Source: Candidatus Omnitrophica bacterium UBA6233 (lineage in GTDB: Bacteria > Omnitrophota > Gorgyraeia > Gygaellales > Profunditerraquicolaceae). Taken from it: a stretch of DNA of 64,000 bases. The stretch is from NCBI GenBank assembly GCA_002440965.1, contig DJWJ01000026.1, positions 1 through 64,000 of the forward strand. The letters run 5' to 3'. A model generated the notes under the pieces. It had not been told where the DNA came from. It worked only from the letters and a program-made list of their open reading frames with translations, and did no database searches. Below, in pieces: positions 1 to 7,341 of the stretch. How positions within the stretch are numbered: the first letter of the stretch is position 1; each line of letters begins with the position of its first letter. A program made the position numbers and the translations under genes.

Positions 1-29
1 CCCGGGGATAGCCGGTCTGTTATTCTAAT

Positions 30-156
30 GCCAAATGACAAAATCCAAATGACAAATGAAATCCAAAATCCCAATGTCAAATACCAAAACTGAAGTTTTA
101 TTATTTGGAATTTGACATTTGGATTTATTTTGGATTTTGAGCTTTGTCATTTGTCA
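30..156. repeat. Dispersed AT-rich palindromic repeat, copy 1
   Basis: This is an imperfect inverted repeat whose outer arms read AATGACAAAATCCAAATGAC on the left and end TTTGTCATTTGTCATT on the right, around a short centre (TGAAGTTTTATTATTTGG). Four more copies occur in the window (11617-11750, 24904-25015, 29712-29870, 31621-31756). Each lies between genes, directly beside a stop codon. Here the right arm supplies the TAA stop of the neighbouring Fis-type gene. No transposase lies inside it. It resembles a small non-coding repeat of MITE or REP type; the family name is unknown to me. Confidence 0.75.
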
Positions 157-534
157 TTAACATTTATACTGATCTAATTTAATCTCTAACTTTTTGATTT
201 TTGCGCGAAGGGTGTTGCGGTTTAGGCCGAGGATCCGTGCGGCTTTAAGCTGATTGCCTTCTGTGCGCTCCAAAGTCTGTTCAATCAAAGGTTTTTCAAT
301 CGACTCAACAACGGATTTATATAATACACCCTTTTTTTCGTTAAACAAGGAATTTTCAAAAGTGATAACTTTATCTTTAATAAAAGCTAAATCTCTTATA
401 CAGTCTTTTTTCACTACCCTTATAACATCATCGCTATAAGCAGGGTTGGGAAAAGCATACCCCTCTTTCGCTAACACTTCCTTAAGCGCTTCTTTGATCT
501 TTGTCTCGTTATCGGAAATTAATATAGTTATCAT
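157..534 (-). CDS. Stand-alone NtrC-type Fis helix-turn-helix protein
   Basis: The last ~45 of 125 residues (IEKPLIEQTLERTEGNQLKA, then ARILGLNRNTLRAKIKKL) are a clear Fis-type helix-turn-helix like the C-terminal DNA-binding domain of NtrC. The first ~25 residues (MITILISDNE...) resemble the start of a response-regulator receiver domain, but the phosphoacceptor region and the whole AAA+ sigma-54-activating domain are missing. It should bind DNA without being able to activate sigma-54 polymerase by itself. It is the last gene of the nitrogen island and has an ANTAR-type leader (541-636). The ATG at 534 has no good Shine-Dalgarno; an AGGTGA lies about 16 bases upstream, inside the terminator hairpin. 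It could be a remnant of ntrC or a purpose-made repressor or co-regulator. Confidence 0.75.
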   Translation of the reverse strand: MITILISDNETKIKEALKEVLAKEGYAFPNPAYSDDVIRVVKKDCIRDLAFIKDKVITFENSLFNEKKGVLYKSVVESIEKPLIEQTLERTEGNQLKAARILGLNRNTLRAKIKKLEIKLDQYKC

Positions 535-540
535 ATTTAA

Positions 541-636
541 AAAAATACGTTCACCTAAAAGCTTAATGAAATAAAGCTTTCGTGAACGTCTTTGTTCTTT
601 TAGCTACTGCTTAAACTTAAGCACTACATTGTGCTT
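541..636 (-). promoter_or_regulatory. ANTAR-type two-hexaloop leader with terminator (Fis-type gene)
   Basis: Read on the minus strand, hairpin P1 (636-619) has stem AAGCAC/GTGCTT and hexaloop AATGTA. Hairpin P2 (597-584) has stem GAAC/GTTC and hexaloop AAAGAC. Both loops have A at position 1 and G at position 4, the signature recognised by ANTAR proteins. P2's 3' arm is part of the 5' strand of an intrinsic terminator (589-541: ACGTTCAC pairing with GTGAACGT, then a T run) that ends just before the start codon. P2 and the terminator therefore cannot form together. The geometry is seen directly; regulation by the GAF-ANTAR protein at 9721-10446 is inferred. Confidence 0.75.
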
Positions 637-660
637 GCGATTGATTTCTTTACGGCTTGA

Positions 661-1059
661 TTACTCTTTTTCTATTTTGACTACGAAACTTTTTTTATCG
701 GCTGGAGGAACATTATTTTCCCAAGACCGCACGTATTTAAAATAAATTTCTGTTGTCCCCGGCCTAAGCGCTTTGAATATCCATTCCTCTTTGCCTCCAG
801 AGCCAACGAGCCCTGTTTCTTTGACGATATACCTTGAGCCTTTTAAAATAACGAATCTTTCATCCACATCCCCCGCTAATTGCCATTGATAACCTGTGGT
901 CATATTTGATTCCAAGGTTATCACAAACTCTTCCCCGGCTTTCGCGCTGATAGCAATGCTATGCCGGACACCTTTCTCTTCCCCGGCAAAACCAAAGAAA
1001 TTAACGCCTAAAATAAAAACTGCCGTAATTCCAACAATTATTGCTCGTTTCTTAAGCAT
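661..1059 (-). CDS. Chagasin family (I42) cysteine protease inhibitor
   Basis: This 132-residue protein has a signal peptide-like N-terminus (MLKKRAIIVG..., hydrophobic to about residue 25, ending FGFAGEE). The mature part carries the three loops of the chagasin/ICP family: NMTTGYQW (usually NPTTGYxW) near residue 52, GSGGKEEW near 87, and YVRSWE (usually RPWE) near 110. The family inhibits papain-like cysteine proteases. Export suggests it acts in the periplasm or outside the cell, perhaps against host, prey or self proteases. It lies downstream of glnN but behind a strong terminator (1068-1110), so it is probably not part of that transcript. The Pro in the first loop is replaced by Met, so affinity may differ. 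Confidence 0.85.
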   Translation of the reverse strand: MLKKRAIIVGITAVFILGVNFFGFAGEEKGVRHSIAISAKAGEEFVITLESNMTTGYQWQLAGDVDERFVILKGSRYIVKETGLVGSGGKEEWIFKALRPGTTEIYFKYVRSWENNVPPADKKSFVVKIEKE

Positions 1060-1067
1060 AACTGCTC

Positions 1068-1110
1068 AAAAATAGGAGTGGCTCTTGTTGATACAAGGCG
1101 CCACCCCTAT
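1068..1110 (-). terminator. Intrinsic terminator after glnN
   Basis: On the minus strand TAGGGGTGGC pairs with GCCACTCCTA (one G-U pair), followed by TTTTT. It begins just after the glnN stop codon, separating glnN from the chagasin gene. Its loop contains no hexaloop of the ANTAR type. Confidence 0.8.
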
Positions 1111-1114
1111 CTCT

Positions 1115-3307
1115 TTATTTTATAAACAACATCTCCCTATACTTGGGCAAATCCCAAGCATCGTCGGAGACTACGCATTCAAGCTGATCAACATGCTTTC
1201 TGATGTGATCCATCAAAGGCTTTAATTCTTTAAAATAAATTTCAGCGCATTTCTCACCGCCTGCCTTATGCGCTTTATCCAGCAACTTATCCATCTCCAG
1301 AGTATTACGCCTCACATAAAATATTTTTGAAACTATCTCGGAGAGATGTTCTTTTTTATCCTTGAGGGCGGCGGCATCCAGGGATAACCCGGCTGTTTTC
1401 TTAAGATTGACTAACTCGTGCAAGGTGCTGGCCAAAAGCTTCTCATATTTATATCCTGCCGGGACAACCGAAGCGTTAACCATTTCTTTTAAGGTATTAG
1501 CTTCAATCTCAAGAGTCAGGTTATACATATGAATCCAGATGTGATATCTGGCGATAAGCTCTTCTTTTGAGAAAACCTTGTACTTCTCAAACAGCGAGAT
1601 GTTCTTTTCTTTGGTTAAGGCCTCCAGCGCTTCATAAGTCGCAGCTACGTTAGGTAAAGAACGCTTCTTGGCTTCCTTGACCCATTCTTCAGCGTAATTG
1701 TTACCTTCAAAACGAATATCTTTTGTTTCTTTAACAATCTCCGCAATAACTTTAAGCACCGCGGTATTAAAATCTTTTCCGGCCGAGGCCTTCTTGATCT
1801 TATCAGCTACATAATCAAGGCTTTCGGCTATTATCGTGTTAATTATCGCGATAGGAGTTGAAATATTCTGCGAAGAGCCTACAGCGCGAAATTCAAATTT
1901 GGCTCCGGTAAAGGCAAAAGGCGAAGTACGGTTTCTATCGGTTGTATCTTTGTTAAATTTAGGCAAGCGGCCAAGGCCTAAGTCAATAATATCGCTCTTA
2001 GAAACCTTGGATTTAATGCCTTTTTCAATCATATTCAGGATTTCAGTAAGTTGGGCCCCTAAGAATACGCTTATGATCGCCGGAGGCGCTTCATTAGCTC
2101 CTAAACGGTGCTCATTACCGGCCATCGCGACAGAGGCGCGTAAAAGATCGGAATGTAAATATACCGCGCGTAAAACCGCGGCTAAAACCGCTAAGAATTG
2201 TAAATTATCTTCCGGCGTTTGGCCCGGGTTAAGCAGGTTATCGCCTTTATCGTCAGCCAGGGACCAGTTCAAATGCTTTCCGCTGCCGTTGATTCCAGCA
2301 AATGGTTTTTCATGCAAAAGACAAACCATTCCATGTCTTAAAGCAATTTTTTTCATCAACTCCATCAAAAGCTGGTTGTGATCAGCGGCGATATTCGACT
2401 CTTCGAAAATAGGCGCGAATTCATACTGATGCGGAGCAACCTCATTATGACGAGTCATTACGGGTATACCTAATTTATACGCTTCTTCGGCAACCTCAAA
2501 CATAAAATTAATCACCCGTTCTTTAATCGTCCCAAAATACTGATCTTCCAATTGCTGGCCTTTAGGCGAAGGAGCGCCTACGAGAGTCCTGCCGGTCATA
2601 ACCAAATCCTGGCGAAGATTGTAGTAATTCTTATCGATCAGGAAATACTCCTGTTCAGGTCCGCAAGTAGAAAATACTTTTTTAACCTCTTTATGTCCAA
2701 AAAGCTTCAATAATCCCAGAGCTGCTTTATTTAATGCTTCATCGGAGCGTAAAAGCGGAAGTTTCTTATCCAAGGCTTCGCCGTGATAAGAGATAAATAT
2801 GGTGGGGATGCAAAGAGTTTTACCGAGCGTGCTTTCAATGATAAATGCGGGGCTGGAAGGATCCCAAGCAGTGTAACCGCGGGCTTCGAATGTTGCGCGA
2901 ATACCACCGGAAGGAAAACTTGAAGCATCGGGTTCGCCTTGAATTAATTTATTTCCGGAGAATTTCTCGATAACTTTGCCGGGGGCGGTAATCGAAATAA
3001 AACTGTCGTGTTTCTCAGCGGTTAGGCCTGTCATTGGCTGAAACCAATGGGTATAATAAGTCGCGCCTTTAGCAATTGCCCATTCTTTCATGGCGTTGGC
3101 AATCTCATTGGCTTGTTCCATGCTTATAGTTTTACCCTCAGCCATCCAGGTCTTAAAGGCCTCAAATGTTTCCTTGGAAAGATGCTTCTGCATAGTTTCT
3201 ATGCTGAAAGTATTCTCCCCAAAATAAGAAGATACCTTCTTAGGCGCGCTGATCTTATCCAGTTCCACACTTTTAATCTTAAATAATAACTTCTGTCTTA
3301 TGCTCAT
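1115..3307 (-). CDS. glnN: Glutamine synthetase type III
   Basis: The enzyme catalyses ATP-dependent condensation of ammonium with glutamate to give glutamine in the cytoplasm. At 730 residues it matches type III synthetases (about 700-730) and not the ~450-470 residues of GlnA type I. The catalytic core is visible: GPEQEYFLID (metal-binding Glu), NEVAPHQYEFAPIFEE, HEKPFAGINGSGKHLNWS (the conserved glutamate/ammonium-binding region), and AGNEHRLGANEAPPAI. The type III-specific N-terminal region (VSSYFGENTFS) and long C-terminal helical domain are present. The ATG is preceded by GGAGAGG. It is the distal enzyme of the ammonium-uptake block (amtB, PII, glnN) and has its own leader with a hexaloop and terminator. 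Confidence 0.95.
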   Translation of the reverse strand: MSIRQKLLFKIKSVELDKISAPKKVSSYFGENTFSIETMQKHLSKETFEAFKTWMAEGKTISMEQANEIANAMKEWAIAKGATYYTHWFQPMTGLTAEKHDSFISITAPGKVIEKFSGNKLIQGEPDASSFPSGGIRATFEARGYTAWDPSSPAFIIESTLGKTLCIPTIFISYHGEALDKKLPLLRSDEALNKAALGLLKLFGHKEVKKVFSTCGPEQEYFLIDKNYYNLRQDLVMTGRTLVGAPSPKGQQLEDQYFGTIKERVINFMFEVAEEAYKLGIPVMTRHNEVAPHQYEFAPIFEESNIAADHNQLLMELMKKIALRHGMVCLLHEKPFAGINGSGKHLNWSLADDKGDNLLNPGQTPEDNLQFLAVLAAVLRAVYLHSDLLRASVAMAGNEHRLGANEAPPAIISVFLGAQLTEILNMIEKGIKSKVSKSDIIDLGLGRLPKFNKDTTDRNRTSPFAFTGAKFEFRAVGSSQNISTPIAIINTIIAESLDYVADKIKKASAGKDFNTAVLKVIAEIVKETKDIRFEGNNYAEEWVKEAKKRSLPNVAATYEALEALTKEKNISLFEKYKVFSKEELIARYHIWIHMYNLTLEIEANTLKEMVNASVVPAGYKYEKLLASTLHELVNLKKTAGLSLDAAALKDKKEHLSEIVSKIFYVRRNTLEMDKLLDKAHKAGGEKCAEIYFKELKPLMDHIRKHVDQLECVVSDDAWDLPKYREMLFIK

Positions 3308-3406
3308 TTCTGCCTCTCCTTGTGTACGGACAACCTTGCCGGCGCAATACCGATTAGCGCAGGGTATCTCGTCCTTATTTGATTGTTGATTATAGCATAA
3401 TTATCT

Positions 3407-3488
3407 AAAAATAACAGAGGCATTCAACTTAAGAACGCCTCTGTTCAATACCTAATATACAAGTAAAAAAAGTAAGTTTTTGGTAACC
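3407..3488 (-). promoter_or_regulatory. glnN promoter-like motif and hexaloop/terminator leader
   Basis: On the minus strand GTTACCA, 15 bases, then TACTTGTA (3488-3458) matches the amtB and amt leaders with identical spacing. It is followed by GAAC-AGAGGC-GTTC (3446-3433), a hexaloop with A1 and G4. The terminator AACAGAGGC ... GCCTCTGTT-ATTTTT (3445-3407) uses the same AACAGAGGC, so the two structures exclude each other. I could not find a second (P1) hexaloop here. About 100 bases follow before the glnN start; they hold no other recognisable element. The leader is probably an ANTAR antitermination site. Confidence 0.65.
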
Positions 3489-3494
3489 ATTAAC

Positions 3495-3836
3495 TTAGCC
3501 AATTGCCGCTGTCCCGCGCTCTTCAGTCCTAATCCGCACACACTCTTTTAAATCCAAAACAAAGATTTTCCCATCACCGGTAGCGCCGGTTTTAGCCCCT
3601 TTCACGATTGCTTTAATAGTCTGATCAACAAAATTATCGTTTACCGCAATTTCAAGACGTATCTTTCTTAATAGATTCCCCGTTTCTTTATGCCCGCGGT
3701 AAACTTCAGTCACCCCTTTTTGCCGGCCATGACCTAAGACTTCGTTTACAGTCAGTAAATTTACTTCTGCTTTATACAATTCTTCCTTTACCTCTTCCAG
3801 TCTGTGCGGCTGAATTATCGCTATTATAAGTTTCAT
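3495..3836 (-). CDS. glnK: PII nitrogen regulatory protein (GlnB/GlnK family), Tyr51 absent
   Basis: This 113-residue protein spans the whole PII family length. MKLIIAIIQPHRLEEVKEEL is the beta1-alpha1 start, GHGRQKG opens the T-loop, and TGATGDGKIFV with VRIRTEERG are the two family signatures near the ATP/2-oxoglutarate site. The T-loop keeps Tyr46 (EVYRG) but has Glu at the usual Tyr51 uridylylation position, so control by GlnD-type uridylylation is unlikely; ligand binding alone is expected. It sits between amtB and glnN, the usual place for a PII that gates the ammonium channel and signals to the synthetase. GGGAGATA before the ATG is the ribosome binding site. Confidence 0.93.
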   Translation of the reverse strand: MKLIIAIIQPHRLEEVKEELYKAEVNLLTVNEVLGHGRQKGVTEVYRGHKETGNLLRKIRLEIAVNDNFVDQTIKAIVKGAKTGATGDGKIFVLDLKECVRIRTEERGTAAIG

Positions 3837-3855
3837 ATTATCTCCCTTGTTTATT

Positions 3856-3925
3856 CAGGTCTATAGTCGATGGTCGATAGTCAATAGTAAAAATTATAGA
3901 CTATCGATTATAGACTATTGACCTG
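3856..3925. repeat. Palindromic 'ctatagactat' repeat between amtB and glnK
   Basis: This is an imperfect inverted repeat bounded by CAGGTC and GACCTG and made of iterated variants of TATAGTCGATGGTCGATAGTC. It fills almost the whole amtB-glnK gap. It could fold into a long hairpin in the mRNA and change the ratio of the two products. No other copy was seen in the window. Confidence 0.6.
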
Positions 3926-3932
3926 CATCATT

Positions 3933-5162
3933 TTATTCTAACACCGTATACGCTCTCTCATGGTGCTGGGTAAGATCAAGGCCCATAGCTTCCTGTTTTT
4001 CATTAACTCTTACCCCAATGAAGAAATCAACTATTTTATAAATAATCAAGGTGGCTATTCCTGTATAAACAATCGTTACGCCTACAGCCAAAAGCTGCAC
4101 CAGGAATTGTTTAGGATTGCCAAAAAACAAACCATCAACTCCTGCAGCGTTTACTGCTTTGGAAGCAAATAAACCTGTGGCCAGCGCTCCCCAGATTCCA
4201 CCTACGCAATGCACGCCAAAAGCATCCAAAGAATCATCATACCCGAATTTAGGCTTGATTACGGTAACCGCGATAAAACAAAATACGCTTACCAGCAATC
4301 CGATGGCTATCGCAGGAAGCACGCTGACAAAACCAGCTGCAGGTGTAATCGCGACCAAGCCGGCTACTGCTCCGGAACAAGCGCCAAAAATTGTCGGCTT
4401 GCCGTTGTGGATCCATTCAATTAATGCCCAGCTTAAACCCGCGGCTGCGGCAGCAGTATTAGTCACCACAAAAGCATTTACTGCCAATCCATTGGCTGCC
4501 AAAGCGCTTCCAGCATTAAATCCAAACCAACCAAACCATAACAAGCCTGTCCCTAAAACCACAAAAGGCATATTATGCGGAGAAGGAACATTTTTATCCA
4601 GATTAGACCTCTTCCCTAGAATTATCGCCGTAACTAACGCCGCGATCCCGGCATTGATATGCACTACCGTTCCTCCGGCAAAATCCAGCGCTCCGAAATT
4701 TCTCAACCATCCTCCTATACCCCAAACCCAGTGACAAAGCGGGCCATAAACAAAAGTTGCCCAAAGCAGCGTAAAAACCAAAAATGCCGAGAATTTCATT
4801 CTTTCGGCAAATGCGCCGACAATCAAAGCCGGCGTAATAATCGCGAACATCGCCTGAAATATCATAAACGCCTGGTGCGGGATTGTTCCGGCGTAATCCG
4901 CATATGGCTCCAAACCTACACCGTTTAAGCCAAACCACTGCAAACCTCCCCAAAATCCATTACCGGGCGCAAAAGATATGCTATAACCAATCAAAACCCA
5001 ATGCAGGCTTAAAACACACATAATGATAAAACACTGCATAAGAACGCTTAAAACATTCTTTCGCCTGACCATGCCGCCGTAGAAAAAGGCTAAGGCCGGC
5101 GTCATCAGCAAAACTAGCGCCGATGACATTAAAACCCACGCTGTATCTCCTGAACTAATCAT
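3933..5162 (-). CDS. amtB: Ammonium channel AmtB
   Basis: This is an inner-membrane ammonium channel with about eleven hydrophobic helices. Typical signatures are ALAFFYGGMVRRKN near residue 25, ANGLAVNAFVVTNTAAAAA in mid-protein, GGTVVHINAG carrying the first pore histidine, and DAFGVHCVGGIWG carrying the second. The start is placed at the second ATG (5162): the in-frame ATG 12 bases upstream overlaps GGGAGGAG, the ribosome binding site for the inner ATG. It is followed by a PII gene and glnN, so imported ammonium would be assimilated directly. A leader of the ANTAR type precedes it. Confidence 0.95.
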   Translation of the reverse strand: MISSGDTAWVLMSSALVLLMTPALAFFYGGMVRRKNVLSVLMQCFIIMCVLSLHWVLIGYSISFAPGNGFWGGLQWFGLNGVGLEPYADYAGTIPHQAFMIFQAMFAIITPALIVGAFAERMKFSAFLVFTLLWATFVYGPLCHWVWGIGGWLRNFGALDFAGGTVVHINAGIAALVTAIILGKRSNLDKNVPSPHNMPFVVLGTGLLWFGWFGFNAGSALAANGLAVNAFVVTNTAAAAAGLSWALIEWIHNGKPTIFGACSGAVAGLVAITPAAGFVSVLPAIAIGLLVSVFCFIAVTVIKPKFGYDDSLDAFGVHCVGGIWGALATGLFASKAVNAAGVDGLFFGNPKQFLVQLLAVGVTIVYTGIATLIIYKIVDFFIGVRVNEKQEAMGLDLTQHHERAYTVLE

Positions 5163-5214
5163 ATCTCCTCCCATTATTAATTCTATTGATTAACCAATTG
5201 GTTAAATTGAGCGC

Positions 5215-5314
5215 AAAAAAAGACGCCCTCTTTAGTAGCTAGAGAACGTCACTGTTTTCCGGCTTACCCACATTCTTTACATTTACAAGTAAAGAAATCT
5301 ATCTTTTGGTAACC
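5215..5314 (-). promoter_or_regulatory. amtB promoter-like motif and hexaloop/terminator leader
   Basis: GTTACCA-N15-TACTTGTA occupies 5314-5284 on the minus strand. It is followed by a hexaloop hairpin AAC-AGTGAC-GTT (5256-5245; A1, G4), whose stem continues past one A-C mismatch. The terminator GACGTTCTCT ... AGAGGGCGTC plus eight T (5250-5215) shares the GACGTT bases with that hairpin. No convincing upstream hexaloop was found. The shared layout with the glnN and amt leaders argues for common control. Confidence 0.65.
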
Positions 5315-5317
5315 CTT

Positions 5318-5497
5318 TTATTCTATATTTAATTTTTCCCTGACCAATCTAGCGTAGATCTTATTTATACGCTTAGTCTTCAACCATCTCTCTATGGTTG
5401 TAACTTGCAGGTCAAGCCTTTTAGATAGATCGTATAAAGTATACCCGTTTTTCTCCTTGAATTGTAATATCCCCTCTATTAGCGCACTATCCACCAT
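5318..5497 (-). CDS. Small helix-turn-helix protein
   Basis: This is a 59-residue open frame (ATG 5497, TAA 5318-5320) ending four bases before the amtB promoter-like motif. The sequence MVDSALIEGILQF ... GYTLYDLSKRL-DLQVTTIERWLKTKRI reads as a Cro/XRE-like helix-turn-helix, with DLSKRLDLQVTTIERWL as the two-helix unit. It lies between the transporter gene and amtB on the same strand, with only a weak ribosome binding site. It is likely a small DNA-binding regulator; its target is unknown. Confidence 0.6.
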   Translation of the reverse strand: MVDSALIEGILQFKEKNGYTLYDLSKRLDLQVTTIERWLKTKRINKIYARLVREKLNIE

Positions 5498-5532
5498 ATA
5501 TATAACCCTATCATAAAGTTTATATTAACTAA

Positions 5533-6915
5533 TTAACGGTAAAACGGTATAAATAAGAACGTGATCCAGGCTATCACCGTAGTTATTACCCCTACTGTTA
5601 AACCAACGCCAAACCATTGCATAAATGTCACGCGCAGGTTCTTTTCTTTTTCCAATATGCCAAGCGCAACGATATTCGCGGTAGAACCGACAAGAGTAAT
5701 GTTGCCTCCCAGACACCCTCCAAAAAGAAGCGCCCACCATAATGGCTGCAAGCCAATACCCAAGCCTTTAAAATCCTGAATCACAGGTATGATCGTAGCT
5801 ACAAGCACAACATTATCTAGTATAGATGAGCCTATAGTCGAAATCCAAAGAATACATCCGGTCAATATATTTATGCTGCTACTGGTCATTTCTGCTAGAT
5901 ACTTTGCCAATACGCTGGTCGCTCCGGTATAACGCAAAGCGCCTGCCTGTCCAAACAGAAATAGAAAAAAAAGCAGCGTCCACCATTCAACGTCTTTTTC
6001 CACATATTTTCTCGCGCTATGGCGCTTCCACACAAAAACAAGACTGCTTGCTAAAAGAGGAGCGACAAATAATATGGTATTGGATTCCAAACCCCAAAAT
6101 AATTCAAGGCGATGATGTAAAGAAATGATAACAAGGGTTGCTGCAAATATTGCAAGGCTAGCCCTAAGGTCTTTAGTAATGTAGTACGGCTTTTGCATAG
6201 CTGTAACTTCATTGCCTTTTAAGTGCTTTATCTCATCATCCATTTCTTTGAACGCTTTCCTGTACCAAACAAGACAAATAGCTATAGTTACTACCAGACA
6301 AACTGCTGAAAGAGGAAGGGCCTTAGCTATAAAATCTTCAAAAGTAAGCCCTGACTTGGTTGCAATTAATATTCCTATCGGATTCCCAAGCACAGTCGCA
6401 GCGCTTCCTATGTTGGTAGCCAGAATGGATATAATAACATACGGGGTAGGCTTTACTTTCAGGCGATTGCATACTTCGAGTATTGCCGCAATCATAAAAA
6501 TTATAGAGGTAACTTCGTCAACCGAAGCGGCCATTAGCCAAGAGGCCGCGCAAAGGATTACGACAAACTTACGCGCAGTAAGGTGTTTTATGCCTAAAAG
6601 AAGGTGCGTTACTAACGAAAAAAAACCATTTTCCTTTAACAGGCCTACAAGCACCATCATCCCGACTAAAAATAAAATCACTTCCAGAGAACAAAACGTG
6701 ACGAAATGAGTGATATCTATAGTCTTGGTAACAAAAAGCAGAGCCGTACCCATAAAGGCAAAACTAAGGCGGAAATCCCAAAAGAATAAAGTGCCTAATA
6801 TCGATCCTGAAAATATAGCTATTGCTATAGCCTGGTGGGAATCAAGGCCTACTTCCCTAGACAAAAACCCCAGGCCGCAAGCAATAATAACAAGTATTAT
6901 AAATTTCTTAAGCAT
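5533..6915 (-). CDS. Ion transporter superfamily permease (ArsB/NhaD/CitM-like)
   Basis: This 460-residue integral membrane protein has about 11-12 hydrophobic segments. The repeated re-entrant motifs of the family are visible: AASVDEVTSIIFMIAAIL with ATNIGSAATVLGNPIGI, and SSILDNVVLVATIIPVI with GGCLGGNITLVGSTANIV. Members transport arsenite, sodium (antiport) or di/tricarboxylates, and the sequence alone does not decide which. It directly follows the second PII gene (18-base gap) and so probably belongs to the amt-PII transcript. That would suggest transport of an organic acid or ion used in nitrogen balance, but this is inference. Confidence 0.8.
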   Translation of the reverse strand: MLKKFIILVIIACGLGFLSREVGLDSHQAIAIAIFSGSILGTLFFWDFRLSFAFMGTALLFVTKTIDITHFVTFCSLEVILFLVGMMVLVGLLKENGFFSLVTHLLLGIKHLTARKFVVILCAASWLMAASVDEVTSIIFMIAAILEVCNRLKVKPTPYVIISILATNIGSAATVLGNPIGILIATKSGLTFEDFIAKALPLSAVCLVVTIAICLVWYRKAFKEMDDEIKHLKGNEVTAMQKPYYITKDLRASLAIFAATLVIISLHHRLELFWGLESNTILFVAPLLASSLVFVWKRHSARKYVEKDVEWWTLLFFLFLFGQAGALRYTGATSVLAKYLAEMTSSSINILTGCILWISTIGSSILDNVVLVATIIPVIQDFKGLGIGLQPLWWALLFGGCLGGNITLVGSTANIVALGILEKEKNLRVTFMQWFGVGLTVGVITTVIAWITFLFIPFYR

Positions 6916-6933
6916 TAATATGAAACACCTATT

Positions 6934-7272
6934 TTAAAGCGCAATGTCACCTTTTTCTTTTGTCCTAATACGTATTGCATCCTCAACCGGAGAAATAAAA
7001 ATCTTTCCATCGCCTATTTCCCCTGTACACGCAACATCCACAATTGCCCTGGTAAGTTTTGATACGTCATCATCTTTAACAACTACATCTATCTTTATCT
7101 TCGGCAATAATTCAACTTTATACTTCTCACCGCGCCACTGCTGCACAACGCCTTTTTGCTTTCCGTGGCCTTCTATCTCGCTGATCATTAACCCGGAGCA
7201 ACCTGCGAGTTCCAAAGCATTACGCACAGATTCCAATTTTTCCGGCCTGATTACGATCTCTATCTTCTTCAT
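6934..7272 (-). CDS. glnK: PII nitrogen regulatory protein with Tyr51
   Basis: This 112-residue PII protein has the family start (MKKIEIVIRPEKLESVRNAL), a T-loop (GHGKQKGVVQQWRGEKYKVE) and the C-terminal signature (TGEIGDGKIFISP ... IRIRTKEKG). Unlike the PII at 3495-3836 it has Tyr at position 51 and Trp at 46, so it is the only one of the pair that could be uridylylated in the standard way. It follows the ammonium channel at 7342-8667 with a clear GGAGG site, giving a second amt-glnK pair. The two pairs probably respond to different ligand states. Confidence 0.93.
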   Translation of the reverse strand: MKKIEIVIRPEKLESVRNALELAGCSGLMISEIEGHGKQKGVVQQWRGEKYKVELLPKIKIDVVVKDDDVSKLTRAIVDVACTGEIGDGKIFISPVEDAIRIRTKEKGDIAL

Positions 7273-7289
7273 ATATACCTCCGTTAAGC

Positions 7290-7318
7290 TGGGAACCCTG
7301 CAGTAAACAGGGTTCCCA
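7290..7318 (-). other. Intercistronic hairpin between amt and glnK
   Basis: TGGGAACCCTG pairs perfectly with CAGGGTTCCCA around a 7-base loop. No T run follows on the minus strand, so this is not a simple terminator. It may stabilise the upstream amt message or cause partial attenuation. Confidence 0.6.
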
Positions 7319-7341
7319 AGTTAATATAATAATGATATTAC

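Noticed and set aside
3446..3490. Upstream P1 hexaloop in the glnN leader
   Set aside because: Only a 7-base loop (TACTT/AGGTA) could be drawn, and it overlaps the presumed promoter, so it is not counted as an ANTAR site.
3308..3494. Possible glutamine riboswitch (glnA motif) upstream of glnN
   Set aside because: The hairpins present are fully explained by hexaloop plus terminator; I could not lay out the three-stem junction and conserved core of the glutamine riboswitch.
4117..4734. Long plus-strand open frame opposite amtB, and similar plus-strand frames elsewhere
   Set aside because: These lie antisense to well-supported genes, show no domain and only mirror the composition of the real coding strand.
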